32,052 nucleotides of DNA from Synergistaceae bacterium UBA1037. GTDB taxonomy: Bacteria > Synergistota > Synergistia > Synergistales > Synergistaceae. The notes under the pieces were generated by a model that had not been told where the DNA came from, did not search any database, and saw nothing but the letters and a program-made list of their open reading frames with translations. Below, in pieces: positions 7,607 to 16,192 of the stretch. The DNA is taken from contig DCEE01000029.1 in NCBI GenBank assembly GCA_002316795.1, positions 3,749-35,800 on the forward strand, written 5' to 3'. The translations under genes and the position numbers were made by a program. How positions within the stretch are numbered: the stretch's first letter is position 1; every line of letters starts with the position of its first letter.

Positions 7607-8728
7607 CTATGGCGTGACGTCCTCTATCTCCTGCTCCTTCACCCGGTCAAGCGGCAGATGCCTTATGCCTGCTTTTGACTGTGTAAAGTCTATCCTTTTC
7701 AGGTCTATCATCCTGACCTTCCTGTTGTGCTGAGTATGATAATAGTAGACCAGGCTTCCTGTGTCTATAGCGCTTGTCCAGATAGTGGAGCTGCGCATCC
7801 CGTCCTGTTTCTGAAGTTCTGTAACAGTTCCTTCACCTGTAGAGAGGGGATGGTTGAAGTTGTCCATAATACGGAATATCTCATATATAGTTTCAGGCCC
7901 GTCCGGTGTTTTTCGCGCGAGCATCGTCTGGGCAACAGCCCTTACAAAACGTGAAGGGGGGGTTATGTCTCCCGGAATGCCAAGGAGTCCGCTGCCTCCT
8001 CCCGAGGGCTCAACGGTCAGGTCTCCTATTTTTTTTGGAGGATAGGGGACCACTGAAAGATTTACGTAGTTGCTCAGATTGGTCAGGTGCCAGTCGAAGC
8101 TGGGAGCATTTGTGAGTACTCTCACAGGGTTGTCGCGGATCTTCAGTTCACCTTCAAGATATTCTATAACTATTACCTTTCCGCTTTTGTCTGTCACCAT
8201 GAGGTGCATAGGGGCAGGCGCGCCGCCGAGGGCAGGCTCAGGGATCGCAACAACACGGACTCTGCCCATACCCTTTTTTACTTCATCGGATGTGGCGAAC
8301 TGTGTCAGGACATAGGTCGCCATAAGTGCGGGTCCCATGGATATCTCTGCTTTGGACGGGTCATAGGACTGATACTCAGAAATTCCCGGGAGATAAAGAT
8401 AGTTTACGGCAAGCCCCTTTTCATTCAGTCCGTCCGCAAAGCAGTCCTTCCCTATCATGTCCAGCGCCACAGCCCCGTAACGGGTCTTCCAAGTGAGCCC
8501 CTTTTTGCCGTCAGGCGTCTCTGAAGAAAATTCATGTCCGCGGGGTACTATAGCGACCCTGGAATTTAAGTCGAATGTACCCCATTCCATTGTCCTTCCG
8601 CATACGGCGGTTCCGTCGTCTGCAATAAGACATATCGAGGTACACGCAGAGGATGCAGAGGGAAATAAAATGGCAAAGCTTACGAGAGCCGCTGCTATAA
8701 TAATTAGAACCTGTTTGATCTCCAACAC
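7607..8728 (-). CDS. Exported linear amide C-N hydrolase, choloylglycine hydrolase family
   Basis: The product is 373 residues from a GTG at 8728, with GGAGGG 7 nt upstream. A signal peptide (about 1-28) ends SASSA, and the next residue, Cys29 of ACTSICL, is the expected N-terminal nucleophile of this Ntn-hydrolase family. Removing the signal peptide would free it. Further family marks are GRTMEW, DGLNEKGLAVNYL, VLTNAPSFDWHLTNLSNY (oxyanion and substrate asparagines) and PSRFVRA near the end. Members include penicillin V acylase, bile salt hydrolase and acyl-homoserine-lactone acylases. The substrate cannot be decided from sequence alone; an exported member is unlike the cytoplasmic bile salt hydrolases of gut lactobacilli. 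The gene lies 24 bp upstream of the TfoX-type gene on the same strand. Confidence 0.88.
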   Translation of the reverse strand: MLEIKQVLIIIAAALVSFAILFPSASSACTSICLIADDGTAVCGRTMEWGTFDLNSRVAIVPRGHEFSSETPDGKKGLTWKTRYGAVALDMIGKDCFADGLNEKGLAVNYLYLPGISEYQSYDPSKAEISMGPALMATYVLTQFATSDEVKKGMGRVRVVAIPEPALGGAPAPMHLMVTDKSGKVIVIEYLEGELKIRDNPVRVLTNAPSFDWHLTNLSNYVNLSVVPYPPKKIGDLTVEPSGGGSGLLGIPGDITPPSRFVRAVAQTMLARKTPDGPETIYEIFRIMDNFNHPLSTGEGTVTELQKQDGMRSSTIWTSAIDTGSLVYYYHTQHNRKVRMIDLKRIDFTQSKAGIRHLPLDRVKEQEIEDVTP

Positions 8729-8894
8729 AAAAAATCCCTCCTGTGTTCTGGCTTCAGCATACTAAATACAGATGGTCAGGCAATTGCATAATTGATCTAT
8801 AGTACTCGGGCTATCATATCAAATCAGTAAAGAATGAGAAGCAAGAAGTGATAAAATTTAAACGAAAAAATATTAAAATTTAATTATCTGATGC

Positions 8895-8922
8895 TTGCTA
8901 ATTAACTAAATTGATGTATAAA
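8895..8922 (+). promoter_or_regulatory. Promoter for the serine hydrolase gene
   Basis: TTGCTA (8895-8900) and TATAAA (8917-8922) are 16 bp apart, giving a leader of about 75 nt before the ATG at 9004. A TTG at 8911 in the coding frame falls inside this promoter, which argues against it as the start. The rest of the 275-bp gap is AT-rich with no clear element. Confidence 0.5.
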
Positions 8923-9003
8923 TCAAAGAGATCCCGCATAAAATCTGAAAAAACAAATTATGGCGGACAATATCTCATATTTTTTCTCCGGGGAGAGGGT
9001 AAG

Positions 9004-11025
9004 ATGTCAAAATTTAAAAAGGCCATTGTCAATGTACTTGTTTTTTGCCTTCTGATCGCAGCCGCAGGGTCATTTGCTGAGGCGGCGGCTTCCTACAGGA
9101 ACACAAAGGAGGCCGCGCGCGAAGCAGTCTGGAACGTTATAACATCAGGGAAAGGCAGTTCCGCAACTGTTGCGGTAATGGACGGAGGCAAAATAGTATA
9201 TTCGGAAGGCTTCGGAGCCGCCGAGAGGAAGACCGGCAAAAGTGTAGACAGATCGACCAGGTTCAACATAGGCTCAACAAGCAAGATGTTCGTTGCAACA
9301 GCGATCCTTCTTCTGGCAGACGACGGCAAAGTCTCCCTCGACGAACCTGTCGTGAAATACATACCCGAATTTGAGATGAAGGATCAGAGATACAGGGACA
9401 TCACCGTAAGGATGCTTTTCAATCACTCTTCAGGGCTGCCGGGTTCGACTTTCCTCTTTGGATATGAGCCGGAAGGGGACCCCCACAAGGAGTTTCTTCA
9501 GAGAATGAAGGGATCGAACCTGAAGCATGACCCTGGCGCCGTCGGGATCTACTGCAATGACGGATTCACCCTGGCAGAGATGATAGTCGAAAGGGTATCG
9601 GGGGAGAAATTTATTGATTTCCTCAGAGAGAGAGTCTTCAGGCCACTTGGCATGAAGGATACGGATACAAGCATAGGGGAAACGGGAGGGAACATATCGC
9701 ATTTTTATGATCCCGAGACCGGAAAGAAGTATCCTCCCGAAGTGATCCTGGTGCACGCCGCGGGAGGTCTTTCATCAACCGCAGAAGATCTTTGCAGGTT
9801 TGCTGACAGCTTCTGCCCGGGAGGCAAAAAAATACTATCACAGAGTTCGGTCGAAGAGATACTTAAAAGTCAGCCGACTCCCTTTTCAGCAGGGATGCGG
9901 GGTCCGGTCATAATGGACTCGTTCGGCTGGGACTACTCTTCTCTTCCGGCATACGAGGCAAACGGCATGAGGGTATATTCAAAAGGCGGGGGTACTGGCG
10001 CGTACTCGACCGGCCTGCAGGTAATACCTGAAAAGAGGCTTGTCGTTGCAGCAAGCATATCGGGAAGGATGAACGGGGAAGCCGTCACAAGAGCCATGCT
10101 GAATGCGCTTATGAAGGACAAAGGGCTTCCGGTTCCTTCCGAAAGGAAAAAGGAAAAGCCCGCTGATCCAAAGATCATCCCTGCTGACCTTGCTGCCTTC
10201 GAAGGTATCTACGCAAACGGCGGATCCTTCGTAAGGATCAGGTTTGACAAAGAGAGAAAAAAAATGGACATAATACGGCTGATGCCTGAAGGGGATAAAG
10301 TGCCTGCCGGAGATGGCGGACCTGTACTGATCTCCTTTGTCTACAACGGAGGTTCTTTCAGCTCCTTTGAAAAAGATCTGCGGGGCTATTTTATAAAGAA
10401 TGGAAATATGCCCTGCTTTATTGCAGAGAAAGATCCCTTTTACGGGATAGACAATCTGATGTTCCAGAAAGTACCCGAAGAGAAAAACTCAAAGAAGCTT
10501 ATTGCGGATATTAAAAGCAAAGTCTGGCTTATCAGGAATATGACGCCATCGATCCAGCTGTACAGAGAGACCGCCATATTATCTTCAGATACGTACAGAG
10601 AGCTCCCGGGATACCTTACATTTATGAGTCCTTTGAGGGTTGAGGATGAACACAGTGCCACATATGCCGCGCCTCTGTTCCGGGATCAGTTCGAGCTTGA
10701 GATGTACGAAAACGACGGGATCCTGTGGATCAGATCCGGGATATTCCTTTTTTCCGATGCCGGGAAAACGAGGGTCCTAAGGAGCGGGCAAAACGCGGTG
10801 ATGATAGGTGAAAAGGGATATAATGAATGGTACAGGACAGGTTCAGGTTCCATACTTTCATTTGAAAAACCCGAAAAGGGCAGGATAATGGTTCTGGCTG
10901 AAGAAGCCGAGGGCCTGGCGCTCTTTGACAGCATCACAGACGAGGTTGAAGTCTATGCGCCTGAAGGCAGTTATGTCGTCTGCATAGGCCGTCCCGGAGA
11001 AATGTTCACCGTTAACGTAAAATAA
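9004..11025 (+). CDS. Exported serine hydrolase, class C beta-lactamase / penicillin-binding fold
   Basis: The product is 673 residues from an ATG at 9004 with GGGGAGAGGG just upstream. A basic start (MSKFKKA) and hydrophobic run form a signal peptide cut near AEAAA. The serine hydrolase domain (about 35-390) has the three active-site motifs of the family: STSK (Ser91 nucleophile, Lys94), YCN (Tyr183, Asn185) and KGGGTG (327-332) in place of the KTG box. NHSSGLPG and GGLSSTAEDLCRF are also typical. The remaining 280 or so residues are a strand-rich C-terminal region that I do not recognise. Relatives include D-amino peptidases, esterases and LACTB-like proteases; the sequence does not show beta-lactam resistance. 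It is a single-gene unit with its own promoter and terminator. Confidence 0.87.
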   Translation: MSKFKKAIVNVLVFCLLIAAAGSFAEAAASYRNTKEAAREAVWNVITSGKGSSATVAVMDGGKIVYSEGFGAAERKTGKSVDRSTRFNIGSTSKMFVATAILLLADDGKVSLDEPVVKYIPEFEMKDQRYRDITVRMLFNHSSGLPGSTFLFGYEPEGDPHKEFLQRMKGSNLKHDPGAVGIYCNDGFTLAEMIVERVSGEKFIDFLRERVFRPLGMKDTDTSIGETGGNISHFYDPETGKKYPPEVILVHAAGGLSSTAEDLCRFADSFCPGGKKILSQSSVEEILKSQPTPFSAGMRGPVIMDSFGWDYSSLPAYEANGMRVYSKGGGTGAYSTGLQVIPEKRLVVAASISGRMNGEAVTRAMLNALMKDKGLPVPSERKKEKPADPKIIPADLAAFEGIYANGGSFVRIRFDKERKKMDIIRLMPEGDKVPAGDGGPVLISFVYNGGSFSSFEKDLRGYFIKNGNMPCFIAEKDPFYGIDNLMFQKVPEEKNSKKLIADIKSKVWLIRNMTPSIQLYRETAILSSDTYRELPGYLTFMSPLRVEDEHSATYAAPLFRDQFELEMYENDGILWIRSGIFLFSDAGKTRVLRSGQNAVMIGEKGYNEWYRTGSGSILSFEKPEKGRIMVLAEEAEGLALFDSITDEVEVYAPEGSYVVCIGRPGEMFTVNVK

Positions 11026-11044
11026 GAGCATCAATAAATCCACA

Positions 11045-11085
11045 GCAAAGGAGCCGCCTGGTCAGGCGGCTCCTTTGCCTTTTTT
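11045..11085 (+). terminator. Strong rho-independent terminator
   Basis: GCAAAGGAGCCGCC (11045-11058) pairs perfectly with GGCGGCTCCTTTGC (11065-11078) around a 6-nt loop, followed by six T. Confidence 0.92.
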
Positions 11086-11100
11086 ATTAATGCTTCGTGG

Positions 11101-11448
11101 CTAGAGCACCACGCTCTTTTTAAGTTTTCCAAAGACGTTGCAGGTTGCCTCCACCTCTATCTTTGATCCCTTTTTCATATCTTTGATCTCAAATTGTACA
11201 TGTTCTGTCCTGGAGTCGCTTTGGGATTTTAGTGTCTTTTCCTCTATGGCCTTTCCATCGACAGAGACCACGATCTTGCTTATATAGTGATTAGCAGTGT
11301 TTTTGACCGGATGGAGGATCGATACATCCAGTACAGAGACAGCCTCATTCCACTTCAGTTCGACCATTTCCGCGGGGTGTGCATATAGAGGCGTGCAGAT
11401 GATTATGGCCGACATCAATGTCAAAAGCAGCTTTGCGAACTTACGCAT
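11101..11448 (-). CDS. Exported superoxide-reductase-like (desulfoferrodoxin-fold) protein
   Basis: The product is 115 residues from an ATG at 11448 (a second ATG at 11451 is equally possible; AAGGGGG lies just upstream). Residues 1-22 are a signal peptide ending LYA. The mature part resembles the iron-binding domain of superoxide reductase: HPVKNTANHYI gives two histidines (His46, His54) as in the HPxxxHHI segment, and CNVFG near the end gives the cysteine ligand (Cys103). Two differences matter. The spacing between the histidines is 8 instead of 6, and the last histidine of the CNxH motif is Phe106. So it belongs to the fold, but an active Fe(His)4Cys centre is doubtful. Its partner gene lies 22 bp upstream. 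Confidence 0.68.
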   Translation of the reverse strand: MRKFAKLLLTLMSAIIICTPLYAHPAEMVELKWNEAVSVLDVSILHPVKNTANHYISKIVVSVDGKAIEEKTLKSQSDSRTEHVQFEIKDMKKGSKIEVEATCNVFGKLKKSVVL

Positions 11449-11470
11449 CATAATTCCCCCTTTATCAGCC

Positions 11471-11668
11471 CTAACCAAGATAGAGCATGTAGATCAGCCC
11501 ATGCGTCAGTCCGCATGCTACAGCACCGAGACCGCACCAGCGGTGGACAGTGAAGACAAGCGGCCCCTTTATCCTCTTCCTGAGGCTGGGGCCGAAAAAC
11601 CCCGTGAACCCGGCTAAAGTCATCAGGATCCCTGCCAACATGCCGGATAAGCGAAAAGCTTCGATCAT
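11471..11668 (-). CDS. Mini membrane protein with two histidines, cytochrome b-like
   Basis: The product is 65 residues. The ATG at 11668 is used because GGGAGGG lies 6 nt before it; an ATG at 11674 abuts that site. Two hydrophobic helices (about 5-26 and 38-63) flank a basic loop (LRKRIKG). The second helix has His42 and His56, 14 residues apart (HRWCGLG then GLTHG). In cytochrome b this spacing places two ligands on one helix for two stacked haems. Haem binding is therefore plausible, but a single protein of this size would need to dimerise to give bis-histidine ligation. It is 22 bp upstream of the superoxide-reductase-like gene. I infer a membrane electron donor for that exported protein; other small anchors cannot be excluded. 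Confidence 0.62.
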   Translation of the reverse strand: MIEAFRLSGMLAGILMTLAGFTGFFGPSLRKRIKGPLVFTVHRWCGLGAVACGLTHGLIYMLYLG

Positions 11669-11762
11669 GAGCATCCCTCCCTATAAAATTATAGCTGTTG
11701 ATTTTTATAAAAAATATAAAACCGATATGTCTTACTATCCATTATAAATTATAACTGAAATT

Positions 11763-11820
11763 GTCGCATATATGCGACGGAGAATTTGCATTGCTTCGAG
11801 TCACGGAGAATTTGCCGCCC
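11763..11820 (+). repeat. Short hairpin-array repeat (outlying copy)
   Basis: A perfect 16-bp palindrome, GTCGCATATATGCGAC, occupies 11763-11778. It is followed by GGAGAATTT (11779-11787), a degenerate unit, then CGGAGAATTTG (11804-11814). The spacer is the same as in the arrays at 20.4, 23.1 and 25.6 kb. It lies between the mini membrane protein gene and the aldo/keto reductase gene, about 90 bp before the latter's start. Confidence 0.7.
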
Positions 11821-11901
11821 CGTCACCATAGTTACGTTTTTATTGCGAAAGTGTATACTATAAACAAAATGACACGTTAACATGATGTGGGGGCATAAAT
11901 T

Positions 11902-13011
11902 ATGGAGTATGTTGATTTTGGAAAAACAGGAATTAGGGTATCCCGTTTTGGACTTGGATGCATGAGGTTTCCAGCTGATGAAAAAGTAGCCATAAAAATG
12001 GTCAGGCACGCTATCGACAGCGGAGTCAACTATATTGATACGGCGTACACATATCCCGGCAGCGAAGAGATAGTCGGAAAGGCCCTTATGGACGGATACA
12101 GGGAAAAAGTCTGCCTTGTGACGAAATGCCCTGTGGCGATGTCATCGAGCCGCGAGGATATGGAGAGATACCTTGACGAGCAGCTAAAAAGGCTCCGGAC
12201 GGACTACGTTGACATATACCTGCTGCACAACCTTAGCCCCGCGGTATGGGAAAAGGTCAGAAAGTTTGACGGAGCGGGATTTCTGGACAAGGCCGCAGTG
12301 GAAGGGAAGATACTGCATAAGGGCTTCTCGCTCCACAACAGTTTTGAAGCTTTTAAGGAGATAATCAGTTACTGTCCCTGGGATATGACACAGATACAGC
12401 TGAACATACTGGATGAAAAAAACCAGGCCGGGGGAGTTGAAGGACTGAAGTATGCCTCTTCAGCCGGACTGCCGGTCACAGTAATGGAACCGCTTCGGGG
12501 AGGTTCTCTCGTAAAGGACGCTCCAAACAGCGTACTTGATATGGTCGGCGTCTACCGGGAAAAGCGGTCACTTGCGGAATGGTGCTTCAGGTGGCTGTAC
12601 GACAAGCCTGAGGTCACTGTCGTCCTAAGCGGTACCAGCACAATGGAACAGCTCGACGATGACCTGAGGATATTCAGCGACTCAGGGTCCGGGGTCATGA
12701 GCGAAGAGGACGGGAAGTTTATAGAGGACATTGCAAAAGAATACAAGAGCAGCACTGTTATTCCGTGCACTGACTGCAAGTACTGCATGCCCTGCTCTCA
12801 GGGAGTCATGATCACAGCGGTTTTCGCTCTTTTCAACAAATACAGGCTGACCGGCGAGGACGCCGTGAAAAACTTTTACGTCAAAAACTTTTACGAAAAG
12901 TGCAGGGGAGCAGACAGATGCATTTCCTGCGGTGTATGTGAAAGGCACTGTCCGCAGGGATTAAAAATTACCGGGCTGCTCTCATCGGCCCATGAAGAGC
13001 TGCTGAACTGA
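11902..13011 (+). CDS. Aldo/keto reductase with C-terminal [4Fe-4S] ferredoxin-like domain
   Basis: The product is 369 residues; the ATG at 11902 has GGGGG about 9 nt upstream. The TIM-barrel domain (about 1-275) has the aldo/keto reductase tetrad Asp46, Tyr51, Lys75 and His109, in DTAYTYPGSE, VTKCP and LLHN. The C-terminal part has two cysteine groups: C289, C292, C295, C298 and C340, C343, C346, C350 (CISCGVCERHCPQG). The second is a classic ferredoxin motif. This architecture is common in anaerobes, where iron-sulfur clusters would link NAD(P)H to ferredoxin-type carriers. The carbonyl substrate is not predictable. It begins a run of four same-strand genes with gaps of 71-90 bp and no terminator, so co-transcription is likely. 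A TATACT box occurs about 40 nt before the start, without a convincing -35. Confidence 0.88.
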   Translation: MEYVDFGKTGIRVSRFGLGCMRFPADEKVAIKMVRHAIDSGVNYIDTAYTYPGSEEIVGKALMDGYREKVCLVTKCPVAMSSSREDMERYLDEQLKRLRTDYVDIYLLHNLSPAVWEKVRKFDGAGFLDKAAVEGKILHKGFSLHNSFEAFKEIISYCPWDMTQIQLNILDEKNQAGGVEGLKYASSAGLPVTVMEPLRGGSLVKDAPNSVLDMVGVYREKRSLAEWCFRWLYDKPEVTVVLSGTSTMEQLDDDLRIFSDSGSGVMSEEDGKFIEDIAKEYKSSTVIPCTDCKYCMPCSQGVMITAVFALFNKYRLTGEDAVKNFYVKNFYEKCRGADRCISCGVCERHCPQGLKITGLLSSAHEELLN

Positions 13012-13082
13012 ATCAGATCTGCCTCGTTCATCCCCCTGCTCTAAAGCGGCTATCCGGAAGAAAATAAGGGGAGGTATATGCA

Positions 13083-13883
13083 ATGAAGGGAAAGTTCAGG
13101 ATCAAGGAAGACCTTGTCTACAAAATGCCGGTCCATTTCAGCGGTGATCCCTTTTACCCGGTACGAACTGTTTACGGAGACATGACCACTATCTGCATCA
13201 GCTATGAGACGGAAGAGGAGGCACTATTAAGGTTTATCCCCGAGGATTTTGATTTGATAAGCCCGACCGTGAACATCCAGTTTGCTGAGAGCCGCGATAT
13301 TGACTGGATGACAGGCGGGGAATACCGTCTTATCCAGGCCGGAGCTCCGGTAAGATACACTGGCGGCGGCGAAGCGGTTGAAGGCGAATATATCCTTGTT
13401 ATATGGGAAAACAAGGCATGTCCAATAATTGGAGGAAGAGAAGAGGACGGAATGCCGAAGATCTTTGCAGATATCGCAGGATTGAGGCACAATGGGGATC
13501 ATTGGTTTTCTGCGGCAAGTTATGAGTGCAACACATTCCTGAGGATCGGAATGCAGAGGGGAAGGCCTTTGCAGAATGAGGAGCTCGATCTGCTTAACCG
13601 TGATGTCAGGGTGAATTGTTTTGGATGGAGATACATACCGGAGCTGGGTAAGGCGGGAACTGCACTGAGCCATGCCACGCTCTACCCGCAGGAGATGAAG
13701 ACAGATAAGGCGTGGGAAGGAGAAGGCAGCATCGAGTGGCTGAAGTTTGATCCGGAAATGAACATGCTTCAGATCAGGATAATCAGTGAGATGTCCCGGC
13801 TGCCGATCCTGAAATATGAAAGGGCGATGATGCTCAGGGGGTCTGCGCGCCTGAACGTTGGAGATTCAAGATCACTTGTCTGA
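13083..13883 (+). CDS. Acetoacetate decarboxylase family protein
   Basis: The product is 266 residues; GGGGAGG lies 8 nt before the ATG at 13083. It matches the acetoacetate decarboxylase superfamily in length and in its central signature: ENKACPIIGGREEDGMPK, with Lys126 at the position of the Schiff-base lysine. In the clostridial enzyme a second lysine follows directly and lowers the pKa of the first; here the next residue is Ile127. That argues against simple acetoacetate decarboxylation and favours one of the superfamily's other Schiff-base reactions (aldolase or dehydratase type) or a different keto acid. It is cytoplasmic. Between an aldo/keto reductase and a short-chain dehydrogenase, a ketone- or aldehyde-handling pathway is the natural inference. 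Confidence 0.8.
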   Translation: MKGKFRIKEDLVYKMPVHFSGDPFYPVRTVYGDMTTICISYETEEEALLRFIPEDFDLISPTVNIQFAESRDIDWMTGGEYRLIQAGAPVRYTGGGEAVEGEYILVIWENKACPIIGGREEDGMPKIFADIAGLRHNGDHWFSAASYECNTFLRIGMQRGRPLQNEELDLLNRDVRVNCFGWRYIPELGKAGTALSHATLYPQEMKTDKAWEGEGSIEWLKFDPEMNMLQIRIISEMSRLPILKYERAMMLRGSARLNVGDSRSLV

Positions 13884-13973
13884 AAGTCGGTCAAAACGCA
13901 TCAGATACCACAGGGCACAGACATCTTGACACTTATTGCGGAAGATAGTCTGACTAGCCGAAAGGAGCACGCC

Positions 13974-14780
13974 ATGAGCGGATATTTTGAGAACAGGACG
14001 GCAGTAGTGACAGGAGCGGCTTCGGGATTGGGTCTGGGAATTACGGAAGAACTCCTGAAAAGGGGCGCGAACGCGGTATTTATGGGGGACTACAGTGAGG
14101 AGAACCTGAAGAGCGAGTCCGGGCGCCTTGAAAGGGACTATCCCGGAAAAGTCTTCCCTATACTTACCGATGTGACAAAACTCGATCAGGTCCAAAGCCT
14201 GATTTCGACGGCAAAAAACAACTTGGGGCGTATAGATTTCCTCTTCAACAACGCAGGAATGGGACTGACTCTCCCGACTGAAAAGATAACATTTGACATA
14301 TGGAGATATATTATCGACCTGAACCTGATGGGGGTCATTTATGGAACCTATACTGCCATACCGGTAATGAGGGAACAGGGGGCAGGACACATCATCAACA
14401 CAGGATCGATCGCAGGGAAAGTCCCTGTGCCTTATCAGGCAGTATACGCCGCCAGCAAAAGCGCCGTCATATCAATGACGGAATGTCTCCAGTATGAACT
14501 TCAGAACGAGGGGCTTCAGTTTTCTGTCTTCTGTCCCGGCAACGTCAGGACCGCGATATTCAAAGACGTTACCCCTCCGGCAGATTCCGTAAGCGTCGAG
14601 GAAGCGGTCACATACATCTTTTCTGAGATAGAAAAAGGTTCGTTAGTCATAATCTTCCCTGAAACAGCCAGGTCTGCAGACTACCTTTACAGGGAAAAGA
14701 GAGATGAATTCGACAAGATGATGAAACAGATGGCTGACGAAAGGCGTGAAAATTACAGGACCAAAGGGACATATTGCTAG
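13974..14780 (+). CDS. Short-chain dehydrogenase/reductase
   Basis: The product is 268 residues. The ATG at 13974 follows AAAGGAG by 6 nt; an earlier frame start at 13926 has no ribosome site. Classical SDR features are all present: TGAASGLG (13-20) for the cofactor, Asp39 at the end of strand 2, which suggests NAD rather than NADP, NNAG (92-95), and catalytic Ser145, Tyr158 and Lys162 in YAASK. The C-terminus has a Lys/Glu/Arg-rich helix (EFDKMMKQMADERRENYR). It should oxidise or reduce an alcohol/ketone in the cytoplasm, substrate unknown. Third gene of the aldo/keto reductase run, 90 bp behind the decarboxylase family gene. Confidence 0.88.
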   Translation: MSGYFENRTAVVTGAASGLGLGITEELLKRGANAVFMGDYSEENLKSESGRLERDYPGKVFPILTDVTKLDQVQSLISTAKNNLGRIDFLFNNAGMGLTLPTEKITFDIWRYIIDLNLMGVIYGTYTAIPVMREQGAGHIINTGSIAGKVPVPYQAVYAASKSAVISMTECLQYELQNEGLQFSVFCPGNVRTAIFKDVTPPADSVSVEEAVTYIFSEIEKGSLVIIFPETARSADYLYREKRDEFDKMMKQMADERRENYRTKGTYC

Positions 14781-14852
14781 ATGTTCGGGCATTTGAAAGA
14801 GTTATCCTTATGCCTGAAAGACTTTTGATGCGGAGATGATGGTGAGGAAGCC

Positions 14853-16055
14853 TTGAATATGTCCGCCGGGTGGTATTCAAAAAGAGCAGACATACCGTCA
14901 GACCTTGTCATACTGCTTATCGCGGGTCTGACGATGGTCATTGCGGGACTTTTGCTTTTTGCCGTTTACTCGGGCAAAGTGCCCTACTATGAAAACGGCC
15001 TGTACGGACTTCTGATATTCATATATGCGCTCCAGATCACTGTACTTGGCAAAACGCCGTTTGGCGGCATCTCCCAAAGGACGCTTCCGGTTTTGATGCT
15101 CGGCATTATCATTGCCTGTATAGGCATAGTCACATGTTTCGTTCCCTACCTTCTAAAAAGCATTCCGAGGGCCATGCTGTTTATGTGTTTCGGACCCGGA
15201 GGTATGATCCTTCTGCTGCAGATGCTCTTCTCCAAAGATAAATTCCCGCTTTGGAAAAAGAAGGGGGGGATACTGATGAAGCTTGCAGTAAACTGTGCCG
15301 CCCTCTATTCCCTCTCAATAGTGATCTCCATACTGCTGCTCGATAAAGATTTCATCCCGGAATCTCTGACGGCATTTTCAGTGCTTCTGTACGGTTTGCT
15401 GATCCTTTCACTCACCGCGGTGCTCTATAAGGTCTACGCACTCTATCCGGCCGCCGCAAAGAGGCCGCCGGGAGGCATAAGCCTTTCGGACGAGAGGGCG
15501 GTCATCCTCATCACAGGTATATTCATGGTCTTGCTTGGGCTGCTGCTTATACCCGTTACTTTCGGCCTTCTGCCCTTTTCAGGGAGCGCCCAGCTTGGAC
15601 TCCTTGTGGTCATAATGTCCATCCAGATGACAGCTTTTGGAAATACTCCGCTGAGGTCCTTCACAAGGACATGGCCGCTTGTTTTTCTTGGGCTCCTTTT
15701 TGCATCCATGGGGATAATCTCATGCATAGTCCCCGGGATAATGCTCCCATGGCTGACTCTGATCATAGCGTTCCTGAATATCGGAGGAGGCGCCATACCG
15801 CTTGTAAAAATGCTCACTTCGCTGTTCAGCGGAGAGCAAAAGAAGACGGCTCAAATGCCGCCCGTGATCACAAAACTGCTCATTACCCAGACGACCCTGA
15901 ACACCCTCTCTATAATTTTTGGGACATCTATGCTGATAAGGAACCTTATCCCGGGACCTGTCATTGGAATAGTCCTTACAGCGAACGGGGCGGTCCTTCT
16001 CTACCTGCTTTCACTCCTTTCCAAAATTGACATGCTTAATGAAGGAAGAGCCTGA
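14853..16055 (+). CDS. Polytopic membrane protein with internal duplication
   Basis: The product is 400 residues from a TTG at 14853, 5 nt after GGTGAGG; ATG at 14859 is the alternative. Hydrophobic segments suggest ten or more transmembrane helices in two halves. The halves are clearly related: VILLIAGLTMVIAGLLLF near residue 20 parallels VILITGIFMVLLGLLLIP near 218, and ALQITVLGKTPFGG parallels SIQMTAFGNTPLRS, each followed by a proline-containing helix ending near CFVP and CIVP. A basic loop (AAAKRPPGG) joins them. I do not recognise the family; an inverted or parallel two-repeat fold suggests a transporter or channel, but no transport motif is visible. As the last gene of the run it may move the substrate or product of the neighbouring enzymes. 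Confidence 0.75.
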   Translation: MNMSAGWYSKRADIPSDLVILLIAGLTMVIAGLLLFAVYSGKVPYYENGLYGLLIFIYALQITVLGKTPFGGISQRTLPVLMLGIIIACIGIVTCFVPYLLKSIPRAMLFMCFGPGGMILLLQMLFSKDKFPLWKKKGGILMKLAVNCAALYSLSIVISILLLDKDFIPESLTAFSVLLYGLLILSLTAVLYKVYALYPAAAKRPPGGISLSDERAVILITGIFMVLLGLLLIPVTFGLLPFSGSAQLGLLVVIMSIQMTAFGNTPLRSFTRTWPLVFLGLLFASMGIISCIVPGIMLPWLTLIIAFLNIGGGAIPLVKMLTSLFSGEQKKTAQMPPVITKLLITQTTLNTLSIIFGTSMLIRNLIPGPVIGIVLTANGAVLLYLLSLLSKIDMLNEGRA

Positions 16056-16112
16056 TTATAATATACTTCCGATTGCTTTATCACTTTTCTTGTTTAAAAA
16101 GTATTTGCGCTC

Positions 16113-16148
16113 TTGCTTTGAAGAGATAACAATGTTATATATCATTGT
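16113..16148 (+). promoter_or_regulatory. Promoter with overlapping palindrome, first usp gene
   Basis: TTGCTT (16113-16118) and TATATA (16136-16141) are 17 bp apart. An inverted repeat, ACAATG (16129-16134) and CATTGT (16143-16148), brackets the -10 box and predicted start, so a repressor or other regulator could bind there. Confidence 0.55.
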
Positions 16149-16192
16149 AGAACAATAAAAACATTTCAAATCTATCCAAGGGGGGAGCAGCA

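Noticed and set aside
9004..11025. Beta-lactamase resistance gene
   Set aside because: The SxxK/YxN/KGG motifs define a large family of peptidases and esterases; the 673-residue length and unknown C-terminal part do not fit a typical AmpC.
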